64,000 bases of DNA. Source: Marchantia polymorpha subsp. ruderalis (Eukaryota > Streptophyta > Marchantiopsida > Marchantiales > Marchantiaceae). Shown here piece by piece: positions 11,712-24,030 of this stretch (its first letter is position 1; each line of letters starts with the position of its first letter). Where the stretch lies: positions 11,182,501 through 11,246,500 of the forward strand of contig AP031356.1 in assembly GCA_037833965.1 (NCBI GenBank). Reading direction: 5' to 3'. A program made the position numbers and the translations under genes. Below the pieces are notes generated by a model, which saw nothing but the letters and a program-made list of their open reading frames with translations, ran no database searches and was not told the DNA's origin.

Positions 11712-11920
11712 ATTGTATTTCTATGATTCAATATACTTAATTTTCAGCAGTGTCCATATATGTAACTTGCTTGCTAACTAATTAGTCGTCTGAAACTCCA
11801 TGAAAATTTCTATATTGCATATTCGTGAATATCGAGATGTTAACACCACAGTGATGGTGAGTATGGATGTCTAGTACATAGATTAGTACAGTTTCTGTAC
11901 CTGAGATTTTTTGGATGAAT

Positions 11921-11950
11921 GTTCACTTTCTGTGTTTACAGAAAGTGAAC
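11921..11950. repeat. Perfect 13-bp hairpin, 4-nt loop
   Basis: GTTCACTTTCTGT and its exact complement flank a GTTT loop, inside the non-coding part of the pogo element downstream of the transposase stop. Confidence 0.85.
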
Positions 11951-12973
11951 AGTGAAGTGTTTTTGTGTTGACACTGGCCTTTCAGCTTGTTATTGCTGAG
12001 ATTTGTCTCCGTTCCTGATACTGAAGTAGTTCAGATGATGCTTACAATCGGCTTTAGATGGGCAGTCGTTTTTGGGGCATATAGAAAGTTCACTTTGTAA
12101 ATACTCAATCTCATTTGTCCATATCATCTAGAAGATGGAACAACGCTGATCAGTACATTTTTCAAAAATGTTTGCCCATAGTCTGTAGTGGACGGAGAAA
12201 CAGAATTGGATACACATTCGATTTTCTGAACTTCAGAAACTTGAGTTATATCTGTTATTATGCCTCAAAGGTTTGCAAGAAAGAATAGTCCGATATAGAA
12301 TGGCCTCGAAAGATGCATCATGCAGAATAACAAACTTATTACAAGATGCACTTTGTACATATGTTCAACTAGAATTATACAAGACACAGCTTCGTTTGCT
12401 CAGGACCCAGTCAGTAAATATATCTGTATGTTCACTTTTTGATAGGAATGTTAAATTGCTCGTGTTTCAGCAGAAGCAGATCTATCTATGTTTGAAATTT
12501 GGGTAGTTCTACGATACAGTCAATATAAAGCAAAGATCTAAACTAGAGTCAATACATACAGAAAGTCTGTACTATGAAGGTGCTCGTGAACATATCATAC
12601 AGATCGTGAACATATCTGAACTTGATTGTCAGTTCAAAACCTTGCTACAGATCTGTATCAGGCACTGAACCGTCGAGCATGATGGAGCATTGAGAGAAGT
12701 TTTCATTTCAGTCGAGAGTTGGAATCTTAAATGTTAGGATAGATCAATCAATCTTTTATAGAAGACTTTTAATTCTAAACAAAGACTCTTGACAATTATG
12801 ATAGCAATTAAAGCTCAACACAGTCACTATTGAAAATTCTAATGACACTATTAACAATAGTGACGTACTGCCATTATTGCATAAAATTTTCCATTATAAA
12901 CTAATGGTTCTTCATTTTCATGTCACTAATGGGAGTATGTCACTCACACGAGGTGACACTATTGGAAGGTTTA

Positions 12974-14220
12974 TCTCTGTACTGAATACAGGTAGAACTC
13001 CTTGCCATTGTCCATTGACGCTCCGAGTCTTCGTGGTCTTAGATCTCAATGATTCAGAAATTTAATTCCACGAGGGTAAACTGTAGGTCTCCAAATCTGC
13101 TCCGAAAACTAGAAATCTATGCTCAGTTCTTTCAAGGGTATCTCTAATCTTCATCTCGAAGAATCTAAAAGTGACGAGTGAAGTTTCTGCATGGAAAATA
13201 TGCGCATGTTGAATCAATTTCAGGATGAGAGCTAGATTTTAAGTATTGCAACCTACTTTTTAGTCATCAAGTTTGTATGGTTGGACGGCATTGTGCAACT
13301 TGGATCAAGAGTCTCGTACAAGGATTTATCTCTTTCCTCTCAACCCTAGAACCCCGAAAACAAATACCGTCAACGGAAAGATCACAGTTCAGCATACTTC
13401 ACTAATTTGGTGTCTGAATCATTAATTTAGCGAATGGCATGGGCCCGAATGATTGATCTCATTCATCCCGCATTGTCTGTCCTGAATTCCATAAAGGCTT
13501 TCCCCTCGAGCGTGAGGCTGAAGCTTCTGAGGAAGGGACCTTTCAAAGGAAAACAGCGATTTCCGGTCACAGAAACAGATCTAGATGTTGTGGAAGTGCG
13601 CTCTTCCAAAGAAGACAAAGGTGTACAGCAGAGAGACGACGTAGGTTCCTCTGTCCCCGACATGGAGGTTAGTGAGGTAAGTAGAAGCCTAAAGCTTTTC
13701 CATTATCAATAACGTAAAACTGTGTGTATTCTGCTACTTGAACCCCAACTTAAAGATTCACTTCATGCCTGAATACCATGTTCCTTGTCTATGTGGGAAG
13801 CAGAAATTTGGCTCAGTTCTTGTGTCTCATACGCATGAAGGAGAACCTTTGTATAGAAAATCTATGTCTATGGAATCCAGGGAAATTTCTGCAAAGGCAG
13901 GCTTACAAGACAAGACCGCCGAGTCTGTCATAACAGATGTAAGTATGAGAACTCTACTCTCCTTGAGTGCATGTTGGACGATGGATTCATGCTCGGAACT
14001 CCTTTGCTTTTTGGTCTTTCTATTTTAATTCTATTTCTTACATAATTTGTTGATGAAATTATATCTCATGGTTATCATATTAGCCTACCATTTGAGAAAT
14101 GGAGGAAAAAGATTCATACATAGAGGAAAAAGTGAGAAAAAAGAAAAAATTACTTAATGAGAACAGCCAGGATTTTTCAGGGGGGTGGCAGCCTGGTAGA
14201 TAGCGCCGCATGCGTAAATT
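12974..14220. other. Possible unrecognised exons; otherwise empty
   Basis: Two plus-strand open stretches end in textbook donor sites: 13434-13676 (ending ...SVPDMEVSE before GTAAGT) and about 13800-13938 (ending ...TAESVITD before GTAAGT). The encoded peptides are rich in Lys, Glu and Ser and match no family I recognise. They may be exons of a lineage-specific gene, or chance. I could not join them to each other or to a convincing start and stop. Confidence 0.25.
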
Positions 14221-14229
14221 TTTTTTGGC

Positions 14230-15008
14230 TAATTCTGTTAGAGAATTATGTTAAAACCAAAACTCCACTATAGAGAATTCCAAAAAGTAAATCTACACTG
14301 TAGAATACCAAATTCTCTTTATAAATCCAATTGCACTTTGTTAAATCTAAAACTCCTGTAACCGATAACAAAAAAAATAGATCTAAATTGCATAAAAATA
14401 CCGAATTCTGTTTATTAATAAAACTTCACTCTGTTACAAGCAAAACTACTGTCATTCATGATAGGGATTTCAAAACTGAAAATCCAAACTGAAAAATATC
14501 CTAACTCAATGTATTAATCTAGTTGCACTGTGACTATACTAAAACTCTTGTCACTCATGTCAGAAAATCCGAAGTGTAAAAAAATCTGAATCCAATGTAT
14601 TAATCCAACTGCACTGTGATAAAACTAAAACTCCTGTCACTCATAACAGAGAGTTCAAAACAGAAAATCCAAACTGTAAACAATTCAAATTCAATGTATT
14701 AATCCAACTGCAATGTGTTAAATCTAAACTCCTATCATTCATGACAAAGAATTCAAAACAGAAAATCCAAACTGTTAAAAAAATCCGAATTCAATGTATT
14801 AATCCAACTACATTGTGTTAAAACTAAAACTCCTATCACTATGCTAGAGAATTCAAACTAGAAAATCCAAACTATAAAAAATCCGAATTCAATGTATTTA
14901 TCCAACTGCACAGTATTAAAACTAAATATGTTGTCACTCATGACAGAGAATTCAAAACAAAAAATCCAAACTGTAAAAAATCTGAATTCAATGTATTAAT
15001 CCAACTGC
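14230..15008. repeat. Tandem array, period about 98 bp
   Basis: A unit containing CAATGTATTAATCCAACTGC, a run of AAACTCCTGTCACTCATGAC and TTCAAAACAGAAAATCC recurs about seven to eight times. The anchor CAATG falls at 14507, 14593, 14692, 14792, 14890 and 14989, with spacing of 86-100 bp. Copies are diverged from each other. The last copy runs into the 3' coding end of the hAT transposase remnant on the minus strand. Confidence 0.88.
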
Positions 15009-17358
15009 AAATGTCTAGTGCTCAACGCTTGAAATTTCTCAATAAAAACGTCGGTAGTGATTCCTTGTGCCAACTTTCTTTCAACAAACAAACTAATAGC
15101 GTGAGCAAGGTACTCATCTTCCATCTTGTTCCTCAACCGCATTTTCACAATCTTCAATGTTGATAACGAACGTCTTGTTGACACATCGCTAACAGGTAAA
15201 ATTAAAACCAAACTGATTATTCAAAAAACAAGATGATAAGTAACAGACTTCTTGAGTTCAAACATCTTTATAGCTAAAGCAGAAGGAGATTGAATTCCAA
15301 AAAAAGCTTCGTTTAACCTCAAATCTATGCTGAATTGCAGAATCTGTTGTTCTAACATCGGCAAATCATATTGTTCAAAGTCATGGGGATACATCCGCCC
15401 CAACTCAACTAACTCCGAGACATTTTTATGAATGCGAAGGTGATCTGGGCATAAATAGGCAATCCGTGTGAGCAATGTAGACGAACATCAAGGAAAACAA
15501 TCATCAAACTCATTTAATTGTGAATCTACGATGTTGAAGAATATCTCCACACGATAATAATGATCACAGGTTATGCTATCAGCATTGCGATGAGTACGTC
15601 CCGTAAGCACATAACTTGATTTCATATCAAGGGCAGCGATGTTTTTTGCAAAACAAAAAGATTGAACTGCTTCATATATTGTCTTAAATTCTTGTTATGA
15701 TCTCAGTTTCAGCAATTCATATTTTAAAACAGCAACAAGATACATAGTGTTGAGTATGTCTTGGTTCTTACGTTATAAAGCTTCCGAAAGAACTACATAC
15801 TTGCCTAAAACCGCCTTCATAATGTATAACATTAGAGAAAAGTCAAAGTACGGTTTTGTAAAGTGACGATTTATGCAACATATCGCTTACAATAATCTTG
15901 ACGTTTCTGCTTTTGAATGTGTAACAGTTGCATCTTCCACAATAATTTCAAGAACTTTGACAACTAAATCATACAGATCAAGCACTCGACAAACAGAAAC
16001 AAAATGAGTTTTCCATTTTGTCTCTCCTTGTCATTGGAGTGATTGGTCCTGATTTAATCCGCGATCTATTTTCATTTCTTTGCGAACAATTGCATCACGG
16101 ATGTTAGCTGCTTACAATTCTTGTATTGATCTGCACGTTTACAAGAAGCACCTATTGTGATACATAATGATGACAATTCAACAAAGAACCGTCAAACTTT
16201 GATATGATTTTTGGTTGTTGATATCAAAGCAAGTTGAAGTCGATGTGCGAAATAATGAACATAGTATTCTGAGGGTTTTTCTCTTTGGATCATAGTCTTC
16301 AACCCTTTAATGTCTCCACGCATATTATATGCTCTATCATATCCTTGTACTCGTACACGGAATAACGAAAGATCGTGCGGCTCAAAGTGGAAACAATAGC
16401 AACCATTAGCGATTTTGAACGTGATCAGCAACATGGATTATATACAAAAGCCTCTCCTAAATTACTCCAGAGCTGTCGACAAATCTTAGAACTAGATACA
16501 TCTGCTCTTTTTTTGATTCATCTCGAGCCTTATCAATCAGCAAACGAAAAAAGCTATCACCGATTTGCTTCACAATATGCTCTCTTACACATGAAGCCAT
16601 GGCCCTTAGTATGTCATTCTGGATGTCTGAAGATGTCATCGTCAAATTGTTCCGTGCACGATCAAGACAAACACATTGATAATCTACAGAATGTTGATTG
16701 AGAAGAGTTAGTAGCTGAAGAAAATTTCCATGATTGTATGACTCTTTAGACTCGTCATGATCACGAAAAGCAAGACCTTGATGAACCAAAAATTGCACTG
16801 TTTTGATGGATGTTGTTCATCAAAGTCTGTGATTAGCTTTTTGTTGTTCAGATTAACAATCTAGGATGGCTTCAATTGAAGAACGTGGTTTGGTATTGAC
16901 TTTCAAAGCAATAAAGTGCAAAGAGTGAGCTGAAGTGTTTTATCAATTTACAATCTTTTCCAGTGATTTTGTTCCTAGCTTGCAACACCTTCGCTGACAA
17001 ATTGTCTTGAAGCTTGTGTATCCTGCGCATATAAATAACAAGGAAAGCAATACATTGCATCCTTTGCAAGACTATATTCAAGCCAAGGATGCAAAGCAAA
17101 CCATTGAAAACAGAAACAACAAAATCTACCACCCTGTTTTAGAGAAGTATATTTCGACAAATGTGGTTGAAATGACCCTTTAGATATATAAGCATTCCGA
17201 ATTATGCCCCTTTGAGAGGCTATGTAGGATGAAATGTTTGGTCTTAGACCTGGATCGCGCTCCAACGTGGCCACAAACAGATACTCTGTACAATGACGTT
17301 TTGATGCAGGAGATATTAACATCATTGAAAGTGACAAACTTGACTTCTCCAACCACAA
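14996..17358 (-). pseudogene. hAT-superfamily transposase (TTF zinc finger, DUF4371, dimerisation domain), broken
   Basis: Minus-strand fragments in family order: TTF-type zinc finger region at 17358-16975 (LERDPGLRPNISSYIASQRG; CFQWFALHPWLEYSLAKDA; YCFPCYLY); DUF4371 region at 16798-16457 (GLAFRDHDESKESYNHGNFL; ARDESKKEQMYLVLRFVD); core at 16434-16192 (VQGYDRAYNMRGDIKGLKT; YYVHYFAHRLQLAL); and C-terminal hAT dimerisation at 15475-15221 and 15211-14996 (SDVSTRRSLSTLKIVKMRLR). The pieces lie in different frames with stops between them, so the gene is a pseudogene unless heavily spliced, which the missing splice sites do not support. Order and motifs match plant zinc-finger MYM-type-1-like hAT proteins. 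Element ends and 8-bp duplications were not found. Confidence 0.85.
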
Positions 17359-17359
17359 A

Positions 17360-20300
17360 ACATTTCAAACACAGAAAACACAAGCGTCATACTTTTTGCA
17401 TGAGATAGAGAAAGTGTCAAGATTCAGAAAAAGAAGACACTGTTCACTTGATGAATGATAATAGACAACGTTTGAAGACATCACAATGAAAGAATGAAAT
17501 ACTACTCCAATTATGAAGATGATTTTCTAATAAACAATATCTTGATTTGACAGTTTCAATGAATCTCACCAATCAAAATAAACCGATCATTTTCTCTTTC
17601 AAAAAAACCAACTCTATCATATCTCAGATGCAAACCTGTACTCTTTGAGAAACTGTACAAGAATGAACATAACAAATGGTTCCTTAAGTTCTTTTAACAG
17701 TACATGGAACTTTTGAATTAGACGTAGGGTCAATGCATATATTGTTTACTATGTTTGAAGTATGTTTATGAGGTCAACACACTCCTTTGAGATCAAAAAG
17801 TTAGTAACATGTTCTGCTCATAAGTAGTCCACATTACGATCTTGTGTATGGAGTTGAATGAAAACAATGATAAAGTTTCAGACGCCGGCTAAAATAGTAA
17901 AATTTGTTACCTTTCGATCTTTCACTGAATAATGAGATCAGAGAAAATTTAGCCCTCACCGAGGAGTGCTGGAGAAACAATCAACAGAGCATGCCATGAT
18001 TAGAATCTAATCGAAATGTTGCCAAGAATTTCAAAATTTGTGAAAGCTTCCGAGCCATACATTAACAAGTGGGCTCCCGGGTCGGAATCATGGTTGAAAC
18101 TCATGAGTCATGACATAACTGACTATCATCAACTCAAAATGAATTGCCTTCATTTTATATGCATGAACAATCTTCATAGTGTATGAAGACAGGGGGGTAT
18201 ATATATCAACAAATCCAACTAAGACTATTTATATGGTCTATAAAGCATAGTTAAAATGCAAATGGTCTGTAAAACATGTACTGTTTGACATGTCAAGCAA
18301 TCAAGTTGATATGTCTAGGTCCATGGCTTTGTGAAGCTATTAAAAATTCAGTTAGAGGTGCGTTGAAACCGAATGCTTTGACATACTCAGACCTTGCACA
18401 TGCTGATGTTTAAAGGAAGCACTCCAAATCAATAAAATCTCCAATTTTAGCATTTTCTTGTATTCAGTTCATCTACCTGCATCGATTGAACATGTCTAGG
18501 CTTCCTTTCAGTAAAACCATCATTTTCAATTTATTCTAATGAGATGTGAGAAACCGATTAGTATCAAATTTGTGAGAAAATTACGTGATGGACACACTAA
18601 TGTGATGGCATTAGGGTTGGCTACAAATTTGTTACCTTTCAATTTGTCACATACTGAGACCTTGCACATGCTGATGTGCAAGGGACGCACTCCAAGTCAA
18701 TAAAATCTCTGATTGTAGCATTTATTTGCATTCGGTTCATCTACCTTAATCAATCAAACATGTCTAAGCTTATATTCAGTAAAACCATCATTGTCATTTC
18801 ATCTAATGAGATGTGAAAAACCGATTACAAATCGATCTAACTTACAAACAGTTCAATGTTAAAATCTAACTTACAAACAGATAGTTGGTGCATGCTGATT
18901 GCCGTTGTGACTAACTGGCCGGCGAAAGAAAATCCCAACTCTTCACGAACTCTCCAAATATTCTTCGTGTTCCTACGAAGCTTGCCCAAATGAGTATCTT
19001 GAATGAAACAAACATATGGAAGAGACGCAAAGAGATTCGAAGTGCTCATACAAAGCCTGCCTGTATGAGTATCTTCAATCGAACAAACAATTTGACTGCC
19101 ATGGACCTGGTTTTTTCTTTGGAGAGAAAGAACGGTAAGGTGATTTGGCTTTGCATGTGTGGTTTTTTGGTCTCGCATTTTCAGGGGTATGATTAGCTTG
19201 GGGGGATGCACGCTCCCCGCCCCTCTCTTGTGGCTCTGCCACCGAGACCAGCAAAACACCAAACACTTGATTGGACCCAACACAATTCATTTCATCAGAT
19301 GAAACTCCAACTGCAATAAAACACACCGTGTGGATTGGGTACAATCAACCGTCAGAACAAGATCCCATTGAATGGACTTTACCTACCTAGCAAATAAAAA
19401 CACCCTCAAACTATACCAAGTGAGATTTTGAAACTTCAAAATACATCAACGAGACACCTCAGATTGTGTTTGTGGTGTGGTTGATTGAGCTATCTTACAG
19501 GCAAGACTCTCGAAATACATCAAATAAGGAACTTGAGGGCCAAAGTGTCGTGTTTTGTTCTCAAAAAGTTACTTATTTCCAACAAAAAAATCTTTGTTGT
19601 CTAGGTATCTTTAGGGTTTAGGGTGACCAATTTTGACAATATCTTTGTTGATCTAGGTGATTTTTCTAAATAAACTAACATAAATATTCATCTAAATCTT
19701 TGTCGTGATAGTTTGTGATAATTTCTTTGTTCATATCGATGACTATACTAGACAAACTAACTAAGTACTTGACTAAAACTTGCGGCGACAACAGATGAGT
19801 TCAACCAAGCAAGTTCTAGTATTTTGTTTCCTTGTTTACCTTAGTAACTTGTAGCTTTGAAAAGACAAGAAATTATTCAACTAGTTCTAAATTATCAAGA
19901 TAGTCTCAAATTTTCTGGGAAACAAAAGAACATTGATAAAATAGTGAATCCAGAACATTACGAAGTAGATGTTTACGGTTCACAAAAATCTGTTGACTGA
20001 AAAGTCTGATTCCAAGTTTTAAGAATAGATTTCTTCAACTCATGGACTTTTTTGTAAGATTAGTTTGACCATTTTTGAACACTTCAACGGTGTGGAGAGT
20101 GATTTCTCCATACTAAAATGAGAAAAGGATATTCAGAGATCAAAGATAACACCCATTTCTCTCGAAGGTGTATTACATTGCCGACAAATTCGGCCAAAAA
20201 CATGAGAATTTAGGTCAAGATTCGACCGAAAACTGTCAAGTTACATATATTCCATATTTTCATTTGAGAATTATCCTTATTTTGTTCAGATACAGAACAT

Positions 20301-20527
20301 AAGGAATCCGCCCTATATAGAAAAGCCTGCTTATAGGTGATTCGATTTCCGCGGAACGCAGAGTCTTTTAATTGTTTGCCATATTAAACCATCCTTCTTG
20401 TAGACTTTTTCTTTGTTTTGCTTCTACGTATGTTTTCTCAAGTGAGCCAGTAGTGTGTTCTCTCCCGTGGATTCCATACTACAAAATGAATCATGTTTGC
20501 ATCTCGCAGGTTTTCCATCGAGTAATT
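17360..20527. other. Gene-poor AT-rich DNA with scattered repeats
   Basis: No frame here shows a family motif. The two longest minus frames (18837-19344) overlap each other in different frames and are not supported. The block contains the paired direct repeat at 18381/18649 and a short repeated ATCTAACTTACAAACAG around 18834-18882. Confidence 0.5.
18381..18827. repeat. Direct repeat, two copies of about 180 bp
   Basis: Copy 1 is 18381-18561 and copy 2 is 18649-18827, offset about 268 bp. Shared stretches include ACCTTGCACATGCTGATGT, ATTCAGTAAAACCATCATT-like DNA and AATGAGATGTGA.AAACCGATTA. Copies differ at many sites, so the duplication is not recent. It might be a remnant of a tandem or solo-LTR structure. 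Confidence 0.8.
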
Positions 20528-21575
20528 TTCTTGAAAAAAAACTCCTACAAAGATAGCCAAAGTGGTGAAATTCTGCTAGAAAGATGTCAGAGTGGTGAAA
20601 AAAAAAAGTACTACTAAGATGTCAAAGTGGTGAAAAAGACTACTAAAAGATGGTCAAAGTGGTGAAAAAATACTGCTACAAAGATGGCAAAGCGATGGAA
20701 AACTCTCCTGCAAAGATGTCAAAGTTGTGGAAAAAACTATTAGAAAGATTATCAAAGAGATGGAAAATTGTTGGTACAAATATGGTCAAAGTGGTGGCAA
20801 ACTGTGGGTATGAAAATGGTCAAAGGGATGAAAAAAGATTGCTACAAAGATGTTCATAATAGTGGATAAAACTACTACAAAGATGGTCATTTTAGTGGAA
20901 GAAAATTACTTCAAGAATGCTCATAAGAGTGTATAAGATAATTATCAAAATAATCAATTTATTGGGAAGAATATTACCACAAATATGGTCATAGGAGTGC
21001 ATAAGACGGTTATCAAGATGGTCATTTTATTGGAAAAAGATTGCTTAGAGTAGTGGATAAGACCCTTATAAAGATGATCATTTAAGTAAAAAAAGTATTG
21101 ATACGAAGATGCTCATAGTAGTGGTTTAAACGTTTATAAAAACGTTCATAGAAGTAAATAAGGATCTTACAAAGATGGTCATTTTAGCAAAAAATAGCTT
21201 GCTACAAAGATGCTCAAAGTAGTGGATAATGCCATTAAGAAATTTTTCATTTTAATGGATAAAGGTTACTGCAAAGATGTTCATGATAGTGTAAAAGACT
21301 TCTACAAAGATAGTCAAACTAATGGAAAAAGATTGCTACAAAGATTGTCATTTTAGTGAAAAAGTAATATTGCAAAGATTCTCAAAGTAATGAACAAGAT
21401 TTCTACGAAGATGATCAAACTAGTGGGAAATTTTGTTACAAAGATTTTCATGATAAAGGTTAAGTTTTCTATAAATATGGTATTTTTAATGGATAAAAAA
21501 AATTACAAAGATGCTCATATTAATAAATAATTTTTTCTCAAAGATGATCATAGTAGTGAATAAGATGGTGAAACT
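20528..21575. repeat. Diverged minisatellite, unit about 32-36 bp
   Basis: A unit approximating TGGAAAAAACTGCTACAAAGATGGTCAAAG recurs about 30 times head to tail. Unit starts at 20649, 20683, 20715, 20747 and 20781 show spacing of 32-34 bp. Divergence increases rightward (GTGGATAAGA and CATTTTAGTGG variants). Open frames here (for example 20650-20859) are products of the repeat and not genes. Confidence 0.85.
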
Positions 21576-21693
21576 AGTGGAAAAATACTATTTCATCCCT
21601 TAAGTATTGAGTCTAACTATTTATTTGAATCAGCCGTCACCTCTTAAAAGTAGCCACCCCAATGTAATTAAAACTTTAGAATAGCTCAAGTCA

Positions 21694-21694
<1 letters not shown>

Positions 21695-21731
<37 letters not shown>
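21695..21731. repeat. (AT)n microsatellite
   Basis: An uninterrupted AT dinucleotide run of about 18 units. Confidence 0.95.
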
Positions 21732-21732
<1 letters not shown>

Positions 21733-23479
21733 CCTGCACATTCAAGTATTATTAAAGAAAAAACTCATCTATTTATATAAATTTTTTGTTGTGGAGATGA
21801 TCACACTCAAATACTCAAGTATAGAGTAAGAGATAATGTGCCATTTGATCAAATATGTTGCATGATATATGAATATCAAAAGGTTATGATGAAAAGGTTA
21901 TGAATTTGGTATTTGATGATGAAGCTTAATACTTTGAAGCAACATGATTGCATCCATGGCAAAATTGAATACATGTGTATTTATGATTTGTGCATCAGGC
22001 ACAACCATTCATCCTTATTTAAGGACTTTGCATATTCTAAGTAGTGTTTTTGAGAAGTTTGAAATTTTTTTCGTTTCATGCTTTTACTTGAAAGCAAGTA
22101 ACTCATGATTATACATACAATAAGGTAATTTACATTTGCTACAAGATTTGAGAAAAAAAAGTGTAAAGAAAGTGGATCACCAAATCTCAAAGAAATTTGA
22201 AATTACTACAAATGTGGTATAATGTTAACTAAGTTTTTAGTGCTCAAAGTTGAGGTGCAAATAAGAGGTGGCTTTAATTTCTTCAAACTTCATGAGAAAA
22301 AAAATCCTTAAGATCAAACTAGATATGGATAGAAAAATACTAAAACAATATTGTATGTATAAGTTTAAATGACGATATCAATTACAATTGCACGGGTGTA
22401 GAGAAAGGAGTAAAAGTTATATGTTTTGTATGGTAATTAGATTCAGCATGCATTTTTCATGTGAATTATGAGATATACCAAGTTAACAACATGAAAAAAT
22501 TGTTTGTGAAGATGAAAATAAAGTGAAATTACAAATACTTGTAGATGAAAATTTTATTTGCATTGTGTTGAGGATAAACTTGGACAAACATCATTCTATG
22601 AAATTGCAGAAAGTTACATGTAACTAATTATGCTAGTAATTTTATATAACTGAGCAATCTTACATAAGTTAGGTTTGATGTGCTTTTTTAGTAGATATAA
22701 ACCAAAGAAAAGATTAAAGACTTGTATGCTACAGGATTTTTGATGAAAAAAAATATTGAACTGTTAGAAATAAAGTATGAGACATTGGAGCATGCCCACT
22801 TTGCATGTGAGCATTGAATGAACTTGTTTCATTAACAACCAAAGATATAGCATCATTACATTACATCACATTAGTAATGTAATGTAACAAGTTGAACATT
22901 ATTAAAATTTTCATCAAGTAGATAAAATAGAATGGTTAAATGATTTAGAAAATCTAAGTGAACAACCTGATCATGAATTAGTATAACCTTCAATGGAATT
23001 TTATATGAGGATTACAACTAAGCACAGTTATCTTCAAAAGTGTATAAGGGCTAAGAAAATCATTTTTACGAGGTCCAACAGTTGAAAATCTCAAAGACAA
23101 AGATTGGAGATTGTGACATAGGTTGGAGAAGTTGTTTCTAACATAAAAGAGGTTAATATTTAGAGATTAAAATGAAAAAATTTGATAGAGATTGCCCATG
23201 TTTCAATTTAGATAAATGTCACCATAGATGAACTTGTAATCAATTGGAGGATGATAAAGGTTCTTCTTATGTGAAGTTAGCTTATAGATTATATTGAAAG
23301 AAGTCTAAGCATGAAGAAAAAAATCACACATTAAAATTGTTGAAACTTTCACATGACAAAGAGAATAGTGGGTGGAAGTAGATTTTCATTTGGGAGCTTT
23401 CAGAGAACGAGATCAGATGATCAAAGCTATCCTCAAAAAACTGGTAATGATTTTTTATGAAAATTTTGTTCAAGTATGG
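21732..23479. other. AT-rich DNA, no gene recognised
   Basis: No coding motif seen. A short inverted repeat (TTACATTAC / GTAATGTAA) lies near 22857-22885. The right half may be older Copia gag/integrase sequence belonging to the reverse-transcriptase remnant that follows, but I cannot show this. Confidence 0.4.
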
Positions 23480-24030
23480 TGTGGTTCAATTAGAATTTTA
23501 TTAGCTTTACAAATGGAAATGATTGAAAAGTAAAGCAATTATGTGTGCATCCAATTTAAAATGAAAATTTAAAAGCAAGAATCTACATAAATGCACCTAA
23601 TGATAACAATGTTTTTGATGCAAAGTATGCTTGTTGAATATAGCTTTCTATAAACTGAAAAAGGCTTTTAGAGCAAGTATGAAAAGTTAGATTGGTTTAT
23701 GAGTATACAAAACTTCATGATAACAAAATTAAATTTCTGCTTATCAAATGTAGATAGAGCACTTTACACTATAGTATATGTAGATAATTTGTAGTTTTCT
23801 TGTAAAATTACCAAGGCGGTAAAAAAATAATTTCAAAGTAAAAATTCGTCCATAAAACTCACACAATAATGTGTAAAAGGTTGAAAACTTCAATTTCATT
23901 TAAATTGAAAAAATTAAGGATAAATTGTGTTTGAAACTACCAAAAAGCTCACAATTGCATAAGCCAAAGAGTATAAGCGGTGCCTAAAATTCTCCAAAGT
24001 GTTGCTAGTTAATCTTGATTCTACATTGTT
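23480..24030 (+). pseudogene. Very decayed Copia reverse-transcriptase fragment (tentative)
   Basis: Translated fragments, with stops throughout, resemble Copia RT in order: RIYINAPNDNN (the usual VYM-x-P-G block), then KYEKLDWFMSIQNF (equivalent to WY-x-R-x-D-x-F), then DRALYTIVYVDNL around 23754-23790, where YVDD has become YVDN. Similarity is weak and spread over frames, so this is a suggestion. Confidence 0.4.

Larger units (their letters stand above)
9676..12971 (+). mobile_element. Pogo/Tigger-type DNA transposon with TIRs and TA target duplication
   Basis: The two ends are inverted copies: the left end begins AACCTCCCGATAGTGACAC and the right end, read on the minus strand, begins AACCTTCCAATAGTGTCAC. 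A TA dinucleotide flanks each end (9674-9675 and 12972-12973), as expected for the Tc1/mariner/pogo superfamily. The element is about 3.3 kb and encloses a CENP-B/DDE-type transposase remnant (9964-11711) followed by about 1.26 kb of non-coding DNA. Further copies of the ATAGTGAC end motif recur just inside both ends. Confidence 0.85.

Noticed and set aside
14230-15008. CRISPR-like array
   Set aside because: Units of about 98 bp are repeated whole with no unique spacers, in a plant nuclear context; it is an ordinary tandem repeat.
20372-20859. Short frames with repeated peptide pattern
   Set aside because: Direct translation of the ~34-bp minisatellite.
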